Origin: Hanstruepera flava
GTDB lineage: Bacteria; Bacteroidota; Bacteroidia; Flavobacteriales; Flavobacteriaceae
Direction: 5' to 3'
NCBI RefSeq assembly: GCF_023634025.1
Contig: NZ_JALJCW010000001.1
Location: 1,401,501 to 1,465,500 of the forward strand
Length of the DNA: 64,000 nucleotides
A program made the position numbers and the translations under genes. Below are positions 9,246 to 18,340 of the stretch, one piece after another; the stretch's first letter is position 1, and each line of letters starts with the position of its first letter. Below the pieces are notes generated by a model. It was given only the letters and a program-made list of their open reading frames with translations. It was not told the DNA's origin and made no database searches.

Positions 9246-10180
9246 AGCACATATTCATTACAGGGTGCCCCCGGAGCGGAACAACAATGCTTGCAAGCAT
9301 GTTAGGAAGTGATTCTAACAGCATTGTAACACCTGAATCCGATTTTTTTATCGAATTTATATATAAATATTTAAGTAAACAATCTGATTCTGTTAAGATT
9401 TCCAAATATTTGAGGTTTTTAAATCAAAACTATAGGTTTAAGCAGTGGCAAATTGAAACAGAGAAAATTAAAGAACTTCCTGAAGAAGTAAATTTTACTA
9501 ATTTTAAAACCCTAGTTGAAAACACTGTAAGTTTATTTGCTGAAAAACAATTAAATGACTCTAACAAAGGGCTATTAAGAATAGACCACACGCCAAGCAG
9601 TATAAGGTATTTTGATATTTTGGTTGATCAGTTCCCAAAATCGAAGTTCATTTTTATTATAAGAGATCCCAGAGCAGTTTATGCTTCAGTAAAAGATCTA
9701 GATTGGGGTGCAAATACAGCATTAAAACTTTGTGAAATTTGGAATGAATACGTAACATACTATTTTTGTTTTGAAAAATTATTTCCAAACAGGATATGTT
9801 TGGTAAAATATGAAGATATTTTAACAAGCCCAGAATTACATTTAAAGCGGTTATGTGATTTTATAAATATCCAATATAATGATTCTATGATACATGGTAA
9901 AGGTTTTATAATCCCTGGGTATACTGCTTCTCAACACGTTTTGGTTGGAAAAAAATTAGATCAAAATAGGATAGAAAAATGGAAAAACGAACTTTCATTT
10001 GAAGATATTTTAATAATTGAATCAAAATGTAAATCTATTATGAAGGTTTTCGATTATAGTATTTCACAAAACACTAACTATCAAATAAGTGCCAAACAAA
10101 AAGGAATCATGATATTAAGTGAATTATATTCATACTTAAAGAATAAGTTCAGAAAGAAAAGGAGAGAACAAAAGGCCTAA
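9242..10180 (+). CDS. Second sulfotransferase, Sulfotransfer_3-like
   Basis: 312 residues, ATG overlapping the previous stop by 4 bases. The 5'-phosphosulfate loop is ITGCPRSGTTMLASML at 6-21 and the 3'-phosphate motif is IIRDPRAVYASVKDL at 139-153 (Arg141, Ser149). The GCPRSGTT form and overall layout belong to a different sulfotransferase subgroup from the protein at 6919, which has QKAGTT. Two enzymes of different type suggest two sulfated positions or residues in the same polymer. It is cytoplasmic, with no signal peptide. The C-terminus is basic (KNKFRKKRREQKA), perhaps favouring membrane association; that is inference. Confidence 0.87.
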   Translation: MKHIFITGCPRSGTTMLASMLGSDSNSIVTPESDFFIEFIYKYLSKQSDSVKISKYLRFLNQNYRFKQWQIETEKIKELPEEVNFTNFKTLVENTVSLFAEKQLNDSNKGLLRIDHTPSSIRYFDILVDQFPKSKFIFIIRDPRAVYASVKDLDWGANTALKLCEIWNEYVTYYFCFEKLFPNRICLVKYEDILTSPELHLKRLCDFINIQYNDSMIHGKGFIIPGYTASQHVLVGKKLDQNRIEKWKNELSFEDILIIESKCKSIMKVFDYSISQNTNYQISAKQKGIMILSELYSYLKNKFRKKRREQKA

Positions 10181-10184
10181 ATAA

Positions 10185-10676
10185 ATGAATAATAAAAAGA
10201 GTTATATTCTGCTTTTTTACCTTTTAGCACTAACTTTTGGATGTAAGCCCAAAACCGAGTTGTATTTAGAAAGAGGGCTAGATATTTTAAGTAACAAAGT
10301 GAATGTAAATTTTGATTTGTACGATGGAATTATTATTGAAGAAGTTGGTGTTATAAGAGATCAAAAGGAAGGAACAAAGACTTTAGTTTTTAAATTGAAT
10401 GAAAACACTTCAATGAACGATTTGTTAAGTAAGGATGTCTTTCTTGGTGTAAGGGTATGGATTATAGGAAAGAATGCACAAAAGAGAATTGAAAATTGGG
10501 ATTTTAAACCCAATCTAATTGAAGTAGAAGGCTATAAATACATATTAAAGCGAATTAATATTAAAGAAGATCAAATAAAGAAAATGAAGGTTTACCTATA
10601 CCAAGAAAAAAATGGAAGAAAACAAAAAATGGGCTCTCCTTTAATATTAAATAAAGTAAATACTTACAATGACTAA
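10185..10676 (+). CDS. Small predicted lipoprotein in the polysaccharide operon
   Basis: 163 residues. The N-terminus is a lipoprotein signal: basic NNKK, a hydrophobic core, then L-T-F-G-C with Cys20 as the lipidation site. The mature part is soluble, rich in Lys, Glu and Ile, with a possible beta-sandwich pattern, and I recognise no family. It starts 4 bases after the sulfotransferase stop and overlaps the following glycosyltransferase start by 8 bases, so it is firmly part of the operon. A role as a periplasmic or outer-membrane accessory to polymer assembly or retention is possible but is guessed from location only. Confidence 0.75.
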   Translation: MNNKKSYILLFYLLALTFGCKPKTELYLERGLDILSNKVNVNFDLYDGIIIEEVGVIRDQKEGTKTLVFKLNENTSMNDLLSKDVFLGVRVWIIGKNAQKRIENWDFKPNLIEVEGYKYILKRINIKEDQIKKMKVYLYQEKNGRKQKMGSPLILNKVNTYND

Positions 10677-11529
10677 TCCAATTCCTAATATTGCTTTAGT
10701 AACACCTTTAAAAGATGAATTTAACAATATTGATAAGTTTTTAGATTCTCTTGCCAGTCAAAGCACTCCTATAAAATGTTTAGTAATTGTTGAAAACGAC
10801 AGTACAGATGGCAGCAAAGAATATTTAGATAAAATATCCTCTATTAAAAATGTAAGTCAATTTAAAGTCATTAATATTAATTTTGAGGACAAAACCTATA
10901 GAGTTGGTAAGAAATACGCCACGATTATTGATACTGGATTTCAATACCTAAAAAAACAAGATTTTTATAATTCTTTAGATTATATTGGTATTTTAGATTG
11001 TGATGTATTTCCTGAAAAAGAATACTATTACAAAATAACTAATTTTTTAAAAAGTAATCCTAAAATAGGAATATCTAGTGGCCTAACTTATACCGAAGAA
11101 GGCCAATTGCATATAGCAGATCCTAATTTCGTAAGAGGGAATAGTAGATTGTGGAAAAAGGATTGTTTAGACCAAGCCGGCTATATAATTGCTTATACGG
11201 CAGATACTGTATCTATTGCACTGGCTCATTTAAAAGGTTGGAAAACTGTAACTTTAAAATCTGCTAGAGTTGTATCACGAGAGGTGAATGTTAGAATTGC
11301 TAACTCACGAAACAAAGGCTATCATGCTTATTATAGAGGGCATACTTTGTTTTACGTTTTTTTGAAATCAATGTATTTGGTAATGTTTAAATCCAGAGCA
11401 AAAATGGGATATGAATTTTTTGTGGGTTATTTAAACGCAATTATCAATCAAAAACCAAGAGTTGAAAACCAAGAAGTAAGGAAATATTTTAGATATTACT
11501 TATTTAATAAGCTTACTAATAGATATTAA
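10669..11529 (+). CDS. Glycosyltransferase family 2
   Basis: 286 residues. The GT-A fold is indicated by IALVTPLKDEFNNI at 8-21, the nucleotide-binding VENDSTDGS at 41-49 and the metal-binding D110-C-D112 (ILDCDVFPE). A second region with RGNSRLWKKDCL near 156-167 corresponds to the acceptor side. There is no clear membrane segment except a hydrophobic stretch near 225-240, so the enzyme is probably at the cytoplasmic membrane face. It would add one sugar to the lipid-linked repeat unit. The overlap with the preceding lipoprotein gene indicates translational coupling. Donor and linkage cannot be read from the sequence. Confidence 0.88.
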   Translation: MTNPIPNIALVTPLKDEFNNIDKFLDSLASQSTPIKCLVIVENDSTDGSKEYLDKISSIKNVSQFKVININFEDKTYRVGKKYATIIDTGFQYLKKQDFYNSLDYIGILDCDVFPEKEYYYKITNFLKSNPKIGISSGLTYTEEGQLHIADPNFVRGNSRLWKKDCLDQAGYIIAYTADTVSIALAHLKGWKTVTLKSARVVSREVNVRIANSRNKGYHAYYRGHTLFYVFLKSMYLVMFKSRAKMGYEFFVGYLNAIINQKPRVENQEVRKYFRYYLFNKLTNRY

Positions 11530-11531
11530 TA

Positions 11532-12677
11532 GTGAATATTGTTATAATACTACTTTGCTTTATACTCACTGCCTTTTTTCATCAAGGGCTATATGTTTTA
11601 ATTCCCTTTATATCTCTTTTTTACATATCAACTCAAAAAAAATCTAAATTAACCTTAAACCCTATAAGTAAGATTTATTTGCATGTGGTTTTTGTTGTTC
11701 TTGGATTTTTAGTAATACAAACCGCATTATATTTTGACATTAAGATTTTCTCTGTAAAGGGCTGGTTAAGGTTTGTGGCTTATTTCATGTTTGCGGTATT
11801 AATTTCTTATATGAAGAAAGAAGATATTAAATATGCATTTATAATTATTATACTATATTTTATCCTAACTATACCATTGGGATTTCATCAGTTTTTAGGT
11901 TGGGAAGGCGGCCGAAACCAAAACATTTTTGATCATTCAAATCATTTGGCCTATGTTTTGTCAATGAGTATATATTTTTTGGTTTTTCATAATCCTTTTA
12001 AGAACAAAGTTATTAAAATAGTTTGCCTCATTGGACTCTTACTATCTTTAATCTTAACCAAATCGACAGGGGGATTATTGGTGCTGTTAGTTTTGTTGGG
12101 ATATAACGCTCTGAACTCTAAACGTATATCTTTTTTAAAGAAACTGACCTTTGTAGTATTACTTCTTATGGCAATAATTTTAACTGTAAGTTTTTCAGAT
12201 AAAATAGCATATCAACTTGATTCCATTGGCTATATTTCATGGGAGTTTTTAAAAGAAAGAATTAACACTTATACGATAGATGGGGTAAATAGAGCAGGAG
12301 GGCATGGTTCTTTTGTTTGGCGAATTATATACTGGTCTAAATTAATGGCTACTTTTTTTTCAGAAGCGTTTTTAAAAATAGTTTTTGGTGTAGGTGTAGA
12401 CCATTTAACAAAGGGCAATATGCCTTATTCATTTATGGACAAGGATCCTCACAATGATTTTGTTAAAGTATTATTAGAATACGGAGTTTTAGGCTTTCTT
12501 TTATTTTTGAATTTCTTAAAAAACATTTATAAAGTTATGGGTAAGAATTTAAATATAATTATTTTAATGGCCATACCAATGTTTTTTGGGAATGCGATAG
12601 TCAATTTTCCATTTAATATTACATTGATTTTAGTTTTAATGTATGAGTTTAAGAAAAACAATATTAAAATCGACTAA
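11532..12677 (+). CDS. O-antigen ligase/polymerase-like membrane protein (Wzy/WaaL family), first of two
   Basis: 381 residues starting at GTG 11532, two bases after the previous stop; no ATG is suitably placed. About ten membrane segments. A larger extracytoplasmic region (about 230-310) contains D-P-H-N-D-F-V near 304-310, the H-N motif typical of the Wzy_C/O-antigen ligase superfamily, followed by LLEYGVLGFLLF. Such proteins either polymerise repeat units (Wzy) or ligate the finished chain to an acceptor (WaaL). The next gene encodes another member and overlaps this one by 35 bases. Which of the two is polymerase and which is ligase cannot be decided here. Confidence 0.82.
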   Translation: MNIVIILLCFILTAFFHQGLYVLIPFISLFYISTQKKSKLTLNPISKIYLHVVFVVLGFLVIQTALYFDIKIFSVKGWLRFVAYFMFAVLISYMKKEDIKYAFIIIILYFILTIPLGFHQFLGWEGGRNQNIFDHSNHLAYVLSMSIYFLVFHNPFKNKVIKIVCLIGLLLSLILTKSTGGLLVLLVLLGYNALNSKRISFLKKLTFVVLLLMAIILTVSFSDKIAYQLDSIGYISWEFLKERINTYTIDGVNRAGGHGSFVWRIIYWSKLMATFFSEAFLKIVFGVGVDHLTKGNMPYSFMDKDPHNDFVKVLLEYGVLGFLLFLNFLKNIYKVMGKNLNIIILMAIPMFFGNAIVNFPFNITLILVLMYEFKKNNIKID

Positions 12678-13854
12678 TTTTTTTTTAGCCCTATTTATTC
12701 TTTTTACTGTCCTTCCAGTAAAGCTCAATTACAGTAGTGGGGTAATTATTATTTTAATAATACTTAGTGTTATCAACCTTCTTTTTTTTGAAAAATTAAC
12801 CTACAAAAAAAAGAGTTACAATATTTTCATCAGTTCTCTGCCTTTAATTGTCTACGCTATAGGTCTTTTTAATTCTTTAAATTTGGATTATGGCTTAAAT
12901 TTTTTAGTGAAGAATTTAAGCTTTTTGGCCTTTCCCTTCATTTTTTGGAGCTTAAGCAACCATATTAATAATGAAAAATTATTCAAGGTCTATTTACTTG
13001 GGTTAATAGTAGTAAACCTGTATTTGTTTTATCTTTTCTTCTATTACTTTAATTTTGGCACTAATTTTTACATGATAATAACGACCGATATTTATCATTC
13101 AACTTACTTAGGTATGTATAATCTGTTAGCATATTGGATTTGCATTTTGGTGTTTTACAAAAAAGACAAAACATTGTTTGGTTTTTTAGCTGTATTTTTT
13201 CTAATCTCTGCCATTATAACATCAGCAAGAATTATTTTTGTCTTGTCAATAATTTCAATATGTGTAACGATTTTTATCTTAATAAAATCTAAAATAAAAA
13301 GACTAATTATATTATCTATAGTTTCTTCAATTGGAGTTTTATTTGCAATTACCGTTCCTTCTATAAATCAAAAATTCAATCAATTGACCGAAATTGAAAA
13401 GTTTGGTTTTGACAAGAACAACTACCAAAGTATTTCTTCAAGGTTCGGAAAAATTGAAGCTTCATTAAAGGTTATAAATGATAATCTATGGTTTGGTACA
13501 GGTACAGGAGATTTGATAGATGAACTTGTAAAAGAATATGAAAACATGGACTTTGTTATGGGGTATAAATACAGATACAACCCTCACAACCAATACTTAG
13601 ATAATATTGCTAGAAATGGATTGATAGGAGGCTGCTTATGCTTAACAACTATTTTTTTATGGCCATTTATAGTTGCATTACGAAAAAAAAATCCAACTTT
13701 ACTAGCCTTTACGCTCGTTATATCTGGGGTATGCTTAACCGAATCTATTTTAAACGTACATAAAGGGATAACGTTTTATACTTTTTTCGCAACTTTTTTA
13801 ATTAATAATACAATCTATAAGAAAGACAGATTGCTTCTAAATAATAATGAATAA
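12643..13854 (+). CDS. O-antigen ligase/polymerase-like membrane protein, second of two
   Basis: 403 residues. The ATG at 12643 lies 35 bases inside the preceding gene in another reading frame; no later ATG occurs before the membrane segments, so this start is preferred. There are about ten to twelve membrane segments, with a periplasmic loop near 245-315 that carries Y-N-P-H-N-Q-Y-L (about 311-318) and then NIARNGLIGG, the O-antigen ligase superfamily signature. Two adjacent members suggest a division of labour between repeat-unit polymerisation and transfer to the surface acceptor. The base composition is very AT-rich, like its neighbour. Confidence 0.82.
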   Translation: MSLRKTILKSTNFFLALFILFTVLPVKLNYSSGVIIILIILSVINLLFFEKLTYKKKSYNIFISSLPLIVYAIGLFNSLNLDYGLNFLVKNLSFLAFPFIFWSLSNHINNEKLFKVYLLGLIVVNLYLFYLFFYYFNFGTNFYMIITTDIYHSTYLGMYNLLAYWICILVFYKKDKTLFGFLAVFFLISAIITSARIIFVLSIISICVTIFILIKSKIKRLIILSIVSSIGVLFAITVPSINQKFNQLTEIEKFGFDKNNYQSISSRFGKIEASLKVINDNLWFGTGTGDLIDELVKEYENMDFVMGYKYRYNPHNQYLDNIARNGLIGGCLCLTTIFLWPFIVALRKKNPTLLAFTLVISGVCLTESILNVHKGITFYTFFATFLINNTIYKKDRLLLNNNE

Positions 13855-14599
13855 ACACAACTTTCTCAATACATATATAGACAACTTGAGTATGCAAGAA
13901 ACACTTGTCAAAGTGCAACAAGCAATTGTAAATAAGCAACAAATTCATCATGTTGTTGTTAATGCAGGCAAAATTGTTGCTATGCAAGACGACTTGCAAC
14001 TTCGAAATAGTGTTAACGAATCTGATTTGATTAATGCAGATGGTCAAGCAGTAGTATGGGCATCAAAGATTTTGGGGAAGCCGCTAAAAGAAAGAGTTTC
14101 TGGAATTGATTTAATGATAAATCTAGTAAAAATAGCTCATGAAAAAAAATATAAAATATTCTTTTTTGGGGCTAAAGAAGAAGTTGTAAAAGAAGTTGTT
14201 GATACTTATAGCAAAAAGTATTCTGATGAAATTATTGCAGGGTATAGAAATGGGTATTTCAAGAAGGAAGATGAAAAAGAAATAGCAAAACAAATATCGG
14301 ATAGCGGTGCCAATATGCTGTTTGTCGCTATTAGCTCTCCGATTAAAGAGAACTTCTTATTTGATAATAGAGAATTGCTTAAAAATGTTAATTTTATCAT
14401 GGGAGTTGGCGGTAGTTTTGATGTTGTTGCTGGAAAAGTAAAAAGAGCACCTTTATGGATGCAAAAATCAGGATTGGAATGGTTCTATAGACTTATACAA
14501 GAGCCTGAGCGTATGTGGAAACGTTATTTAGTAGGAAACACGAAGTTTATCTTGCTGGTTTTTAAAGCCAAGTTCTTTAAAAATAAAATTGCAAAATGA
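13847..14599 (+). CDS. WecG/TagA/CpsF-family glycosyltransferase
   Basis: 250 residues, ATG overlapping the upstream stop by 8 bases. The family (GT26) is recognised by VVNAGKIVAMQ near 37-47, the block NADGQAVVWASKILGKPL near 63-80, ERVSGIDLM near 82-90, and the C-terminal GLEWFYRLIQEPERMWKRY near 209-227. Members transfer N-acetylmannosamine(uronate), glucose or related sugars to the lipid-linked first sugar. Here the first sugar would be placed by the phosphotransferase encoded at 16982. It closes the long first operon; a hairpin follows at 14620-14638 and a new promoter at 14658. Confidence 0.92.
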   Translation: MNKHNFLNTYIDNLSMQETLVKVQQAIVNKQQIHHVVVNAGKIVAMQDDLQLRNSVNESDLINADGQAVVWASKILGKPLKERVSGIDLMINLVKIAHEKKYKIFFFGAKEEVVKEVVDTYSKKYSDEIIAGYRNGYFKKEDEKEIAKQISDSGANMLFVAISSPIKENFLFDNRELLKNVNFIMGVGGSFDVVAGKVKRAPLWMQKSGLEWFYRLIQEPERMWKRYLVGNTKFILLVFKAKFFKNKIAK

Positions 14600-14619
14600 T
14601 TTTAAAAAACAACAGTATT

Positions 14620-14638
14620 CTATCTGCAATTCAGATAG
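14620..14638 (+). other. Inverted repeat after the WecG-like gene
   Basis: CTATCTG, a 5-base loop, then CAGATAG form a perfect 7-bp stem 20 bases beyond the stop of the WecG-like gene and 20 bases before the -7 box serving ugd. There is no U-run directly after it, so it is not a classical intrinsic terminator. It may be an mRNA 3'-end stabiliser, a weak terminator or an operator. Confidence 0.45.
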
Positions 14639-14657
14639 CTAAATAAATTTACTTCCC

Positions 14658-14665
14658 TATTTTTG
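14658..14665 (+). promoter_or_regulatory. -7 promoter box (TATTTTTG) for ugd
   Basis: TATTTTTG matches the Flavobacterium -7 consensus TAnnTTTG and lies 20 bases before the ugd ATG. No clear TTG -33 element is seen at the expected spacing. It implies that the precursor genes ugd and uxs and the phosphotransferase gene can be expressed independently of the upstream operon. Confidence 0.55.
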
Positions 14666-14685
14666 TCACAATTAAAAACAAATAA

Positions 14686-15996
14686 ATGAACATATCAGTA
14701 ATAGGAACAGGTTATGTAGGTCTAGTTACAGGAACTTGCTTAGCAGAAACAGGAAACAATGTTTTATGTATAGATATAGATAAAGGTAAAGTGGAAAAAA
14801 TGCAACAGGGCATTGTTCCAATTTATGAACCTCACCTCGATATCCTTTTTGAAAGAAATATAAAGGCAGGACGCTTAAAATTTTCAACATCGCTTGAAGA
14901 AGGGCTAAACCATGGTGATATTATATTTCTTGCCTTACCTACACCAGAAGACGAGGACGGCTCTGCAGATCTATCTTATGTTTTAGGAGCCGCTAAAGAT
15001 ATAGGACGACTAATAACTGACTACAAAGTTATTGTAGATAAAAGTACAGTTCCAGTTGGCACAGCAGATTTGGTAAAAAGTGCAATCTCTAAAGAAACAT
15101 CGGTCGATTTTGACGTGGTATCAAACCCAGAGTTTTTACGCGAAGGTTTTGCGGTAGATGATTTTCTAAAACCAGAACGTATTGTAATTGGTTCTAGTTC
15201 AGATAAAGCTACAAGCTTAATGGAAAAGCTTTATAAGCCTTTTGTTCGATCTGGAAATCCAATTATTGTAATGGATGAAAAATCTGCAGAATTAACAAAG
15301 TATGCTGCCAATTCTTTTCTGGCGACAAAAATTACATTCATGAACGAAATAGCGAATTTTTGCGAAAAAGTAGGGGCAGATGTAGATAAAGTGCGTGTTG
15401 GTATGGGAACAGATTCTCGTATAGGAAAACGTTTTTTGTTTCCAGGAATAGGTTATGGAGGTTCATGCTTTCCTAAAGATGTAAAAGCATTGTATAAATC
15501 TGGGCAAGAAAACAACTATGATTTTTCAATTTTAGACGCCGTAATTGAAGTTAATAATTCCCAAAAGAAAGTTTTAATTCCAAGAATAGAAAAGTACTTT
15601 AATAATGACTTAAAAAATATAAAAATTGCAATTTGGGGGCTAGCTTTTAAGCCTGAAACAGATGATATTAGAGAGGCACCCGCGCTTTACATAATAGAAG
15701 AATTATTAGATAAAGGAGCTCAAATAACAGTGTTTGACCCAGAAGCGGCGAACAATGTTAAAAGAAAATTTGGAGACAAAATACAGTTTGCTACAAACAT
15801 GTATGACGCCCTTGATAATGCAGAAGCTTTGATTATATGTACCGAATGGAGTATATTTAGAACACCAAACTTTATGGAGTTAAAATCTAGAATGTTAAAT
15901 CCAGTTATTTTTGATGGAAGGAATTTGTATGATATAAATGAAATGAAAAACGAAGGATTTTATTACAGCTCAATTGGGCGTCAAACGGTTAGTTAA
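14686..15996 (+). CDS. ugd: UDP-glucose 6-dehydrogenase
   Basis: 436 residues. The N-terminal NAD-binding motif [10 protein letters not shown] is at 7-16. The central domain has [18 protein letters not shown] at 204-221, and the catalytic cysteine sits in GGSCFPKD (Cys261). The C-terminal UDP-binding domain includes [17 protein letters not shown]. The enzyme oxidises UDP-glucose to UDP-glucuronate with two NAD+ in the cytoplasm. UDP-GlcA then feeds the decarboxylase encoded next (to UDP-xylose) and the epimerase at 5875 (to UDP-galacturonate). The stop TAATG overlaps the next start by one base. Confidence 0.96.
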   Translation: MNISVIGTGYVGLVTGTCLAETGNNVLCIDIDKGKVEKMQQGIVPIYEPHLDILFERNIKAGRLKFSTSLEEGLNHGDIIFLALPTPEDEDGSADLSYVLGAAKDIGRLITDYKVIVDKSTVPVGTADLVKSAISKETSVDFDVVSNPEFLREGFAVDDFLKPERIVIGSSSDKATSLMEKLYKPFVRSGNPIIVMDEKSAELTKYAANSFLATKITFMNEIANFCEKVGADVDKVRVGMGTDSRIGKRFLFPGIGYGGSCFPKDVKALYKSGQENNYDFSILDAVIEVNNSQKKVLIPRIEKYFNNDLKNIKIAIWGLAFKPETDDIREAPALYIIEELLDKGAQITVFDPEAANNVKRKFGDKIQFATNMYDALDNAEALIICTEWSIFRTPNFMELKSRMLNPVIFDGRNLYDINEMKNEGFYYSSIGRQTVS

Positions 15997-16982
15997 TGAA
16001 AAGAATTTTAATAACAGGTGCAGCAGGATTTTTAGGCTCTCATTTATGTGACCGTTTCATTGACGAAGGCTTTTTTGTTATTGGGATGGATAATTTCATT
16101 ACCGGAGATAAAAAAAACATAAATCATCTGTTAAATAATAATCATTTTCAATTTGTAGAACACGATGTAACAGAATTTGTAAGTATTGATGATGATCTTG
16201 ATTATATTCTGCATTTTGCTTCGCCTGCAAGCCCAATAGATTATTTAAAAATCCCTATTCAAACATTAAAAGTTGGGTCTTTAGGAACCCATAACTTATT
16301 AGGCCTTGCCAAAGCCAAAAAAGCTAGAATTTTAATAGCATCGACATCTGAAGTGTATGGCGATCCATTAGTTCATCCACAAACAGAAGAGTATTATGGT
16401 AATGTAAATACTATAGGACCCAGAGGGGTTTACGATGAGGCGAAACGTTTTCAAGAGTCGATAACCATGGCATATCATAGGTTTCATGGTTTAGAAACTA
16501 GAATAGTTAGAATTTTTAATACTTATGGACCAAGAATGAGGCTTAATGACGGAAGGGTTATTCCTGCTTTTATGGGTCAAGCATTAAGAGGAGAAGACTT
16601 GACAGTCTTTGGAGATGGTTCTCAAACACGATCGTTTTGTTTTGTGGATGATCAAGTTGAAGGGATTTTTAGATTACTTTTTAGTGATTACTCATATCCA
16701 GTTAATATAGGAAATCCTCATGAAATTTCAATTAAAGATTTTGCAGAAGAAATTATAAAATTAACAGGAACCAAACAGCAAATAATTTATAAAGAACTAC
16801 CTGTTGATGATCCTTTACAACGTCAACCAGATATATCTCTAGCTAAAAAACTATTAGGTTGGACCCCTAAAATTGGAAGAGCAGAAGGTATGCAAAGAAC
16901 ATTTGAGTATTTTAAAAAGTTATCACCTGAAGAGCTTAACAAGAGAGAGCATAAAGATTTTTCAAAGCATATAAAAAACTGA
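15996..16982 (+). CDS. UDP-glucuronate decarboxylase (UDP-xylose synthase)
   Basis: 328 residues, short-chain dehydrogenase fold. NAD motif GAAGFLG at 8-14, STSEVYGDP at 116-124, and catalytic Y146-D-E-A-K150 with the following R. The segments [18 protein letters not shown] and [14 protein letters not shown] are diagnostic of UXS/SUD enzymes as opposed to 4-epimerases. It would convert UDP-GlcA to UDP-xylose with internal NAD+/NADH cycling. One-base overlaps on both sides (with ugd and the phosphotransferase) show a tightly coupled three-gene unit. It implies a pentose in the polymer, though UDP-Xyl may also be consumed elsewhere. Confidence 0.94.
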   Translation: MKRILITGAAGFLGSHLCDRFIDEGFFVIGMDNFITGDKKNINHLLNNNHFQFVEHDVTEFVSIDDDLDYILHFASPASPIDYLKIPIQTLKVGSLGTHNLLGLAKAKKARILIASTSEVYGDPLVHPQTEEYYGNVNTIGPRGVYDEAKRFQESITMAYHRFHGLETRIVRIFNTYGPRMRLNDGRVIPAFMGQALRGEDLTVFGDGSQTRSFCFVDDQVEGIFRLLFSDYSYPVNIGNPHEISIKDFAEEIIKLTGTKQQIIYKELPVDDPLQRQPDISLAKKLLGWTPKIGRAEGMQRTFEYFKKLSPEELNKREHKDFSKHIKN

Positions 16983-18340
16983 TGAGTCAAATAAGGCATG
17001 GTAGATATTCAATTTATATTCGCCCTATTTCTTATACAATAGATTTAGGTATTATAAATGGTTTGGCTATTTTTTGGTTTTTCGATTTTATTAACCCTTT
17101 TAAGTTTTGTTTGATTATATCGGTATCTTGGGTTTTGCTTTCATTGTATTCAAAATTTTATGAAGTTTATCGCTATACTAGAGAAATAACAATCTTGTCT
17201 TTAATTCTAAGGCAAATGGTTTTGTTTGCAATGATTATGTTAGCTTATTCGGGTTTTTATTATGAGCTTAACATTCAGCCCAAAACGATTTTAAAATATG
17301 TGGCTTATTCGTTTTTATTAATTGGGTTATTTAAGTTTGCTTTTTATTACCTTTTACAAAAGTATAGGACTGCATTTGGAGGAAACTATAGAACAACAGC
17401 CATAATAGGAAGAAATAAACAGACAATTGCATTAGAAACCTTTTTTAATGAAAATCCAGAATATGGATATACGCATAAGAAAACCTTTAATGTTAGAGAC
17501 AAAGATAATTTTAATTTAGATAGATGTTTTCAGTTCATGGGCGAACAATCAATAGACGAAATTTATTGTTCAATTTCCGAACTCACTAATCAACAAATGA
17601 CTAGAATTATTCACTTTGCTGATAATAATTTAAAAATATTAAAATTTTTACCAGATAATAAGGAGATCTATTCTAAAAAACTCAAGTATGAGTATTACGA
17701 TTACATACCAATACTTTCTTTAAGAGACATCCCTTTAGACGATTCGGTAAATCAATTTTTAAAACGGGCATTTGATATTATTTTCTCCTCATTCGTTATA
17801 ATTTTTATTTTATCCTGGCTTACTCCAATTATTGCAATTTTAATTAAGCTAGAATCAAAAGGGCCAGTATTCTTTAAGCAATCTAGAAATGGATTTAATT
17901 ATAAAGAATTTGACTGTTATAAATTTCGCTCAATGACCCCTAATAAGGATGCGCACATTTATCAAGCAACTCGAGGAGACCAACGTGTTACAAAAATAGG
18001 CAAGTTTATAAGAAAGACTAGTATAGATGAATTACCGCAATTCTTCAATGTGTTGTTTGGAGATATGTCTGTAGTAGGCCCAAGACCTCATATGGTAAGT
18101 CATACCAATATGTATGCTAAAAAAATAGACAAATTTATGGTTCGACATTTTGTTAAACCAGGTATTACTGGTTTAGCGCAAATAAGTGGTTTTAGAGGAG
18201 AGGTTGAAACGGATAAGGATATAATTGGCCGTGTGAAGTATGATATTTTTTATATAGAAAACTGGTCGTTGTTACTAGACTTGAAAATTATAACCAAAAC
18301 TTTTTTTAATGCTGTAAAGGGAGAAGATAAAGCCTATTAA
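16982..18340 (+). CDS. Polyprenyl glycosylphosphotransferase (WcaJ/WbaP-like initiating transferase)
   Basis: 452 residues. Four to five N-terminal membrane segments (about 15-125), a central soluble domain (130-250), then a re-entrant/membrane helix (263-290) leading into the catalytic Bac_transf domain. That domain has KRAFDII at 261-267, KGPVFFKQSRNG at 293-304, YKFRSM at 313-318, TSIDELPQ at 346-353 and SVVGPRPH at 363-370. These enzymes transfer sugar-1-phosphate from a UDP-sugar to undecaprenyl phosphate and start the repeat unit. The gene ends tail-to-tail with the opposing GT4 gene, the two stop codons overlapping within 4 bases. Confidence 0.94.
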   Translation: MSQIRHGRYSIYIRPISYTIDLGIINGLAIFWFFDFINPFKFCLIISVSWVLLSLYSKFYEVYRYTREITILSLILRQMVLFAMIMLAYSGFYYELNIQPKTILKYVAYSFLLIGLFKFAFYYLLQKYRTAFGGNYRTTAIIGRNKQTIALETFFNENPEYGYTHKKTFNVRDKDNFNLDRCFQFMGEQSIDEIYCSISELTNQQMTRIIHFADNNLKILKFLPDNKEIYSKKLKYEYYDYIPILSLRDIPLDDSVNQFLKRAFDIIFSSFVIIFILSWLTPIIAILIKLESKGPVFFKQSRNGFNYKEFDCYKFRSMTPNKDAHIYQATRGDQRVTKIGKFIRKTSIDELPQFFNVLFGDMSVVGPRPHMVSHTNMYAKKIDKFMVRHFVKPGITGLAQISGFRGEVETDKDIIGRVKYDIFYIENWSLLLDLKIITKTFFNAVKGEDKAY

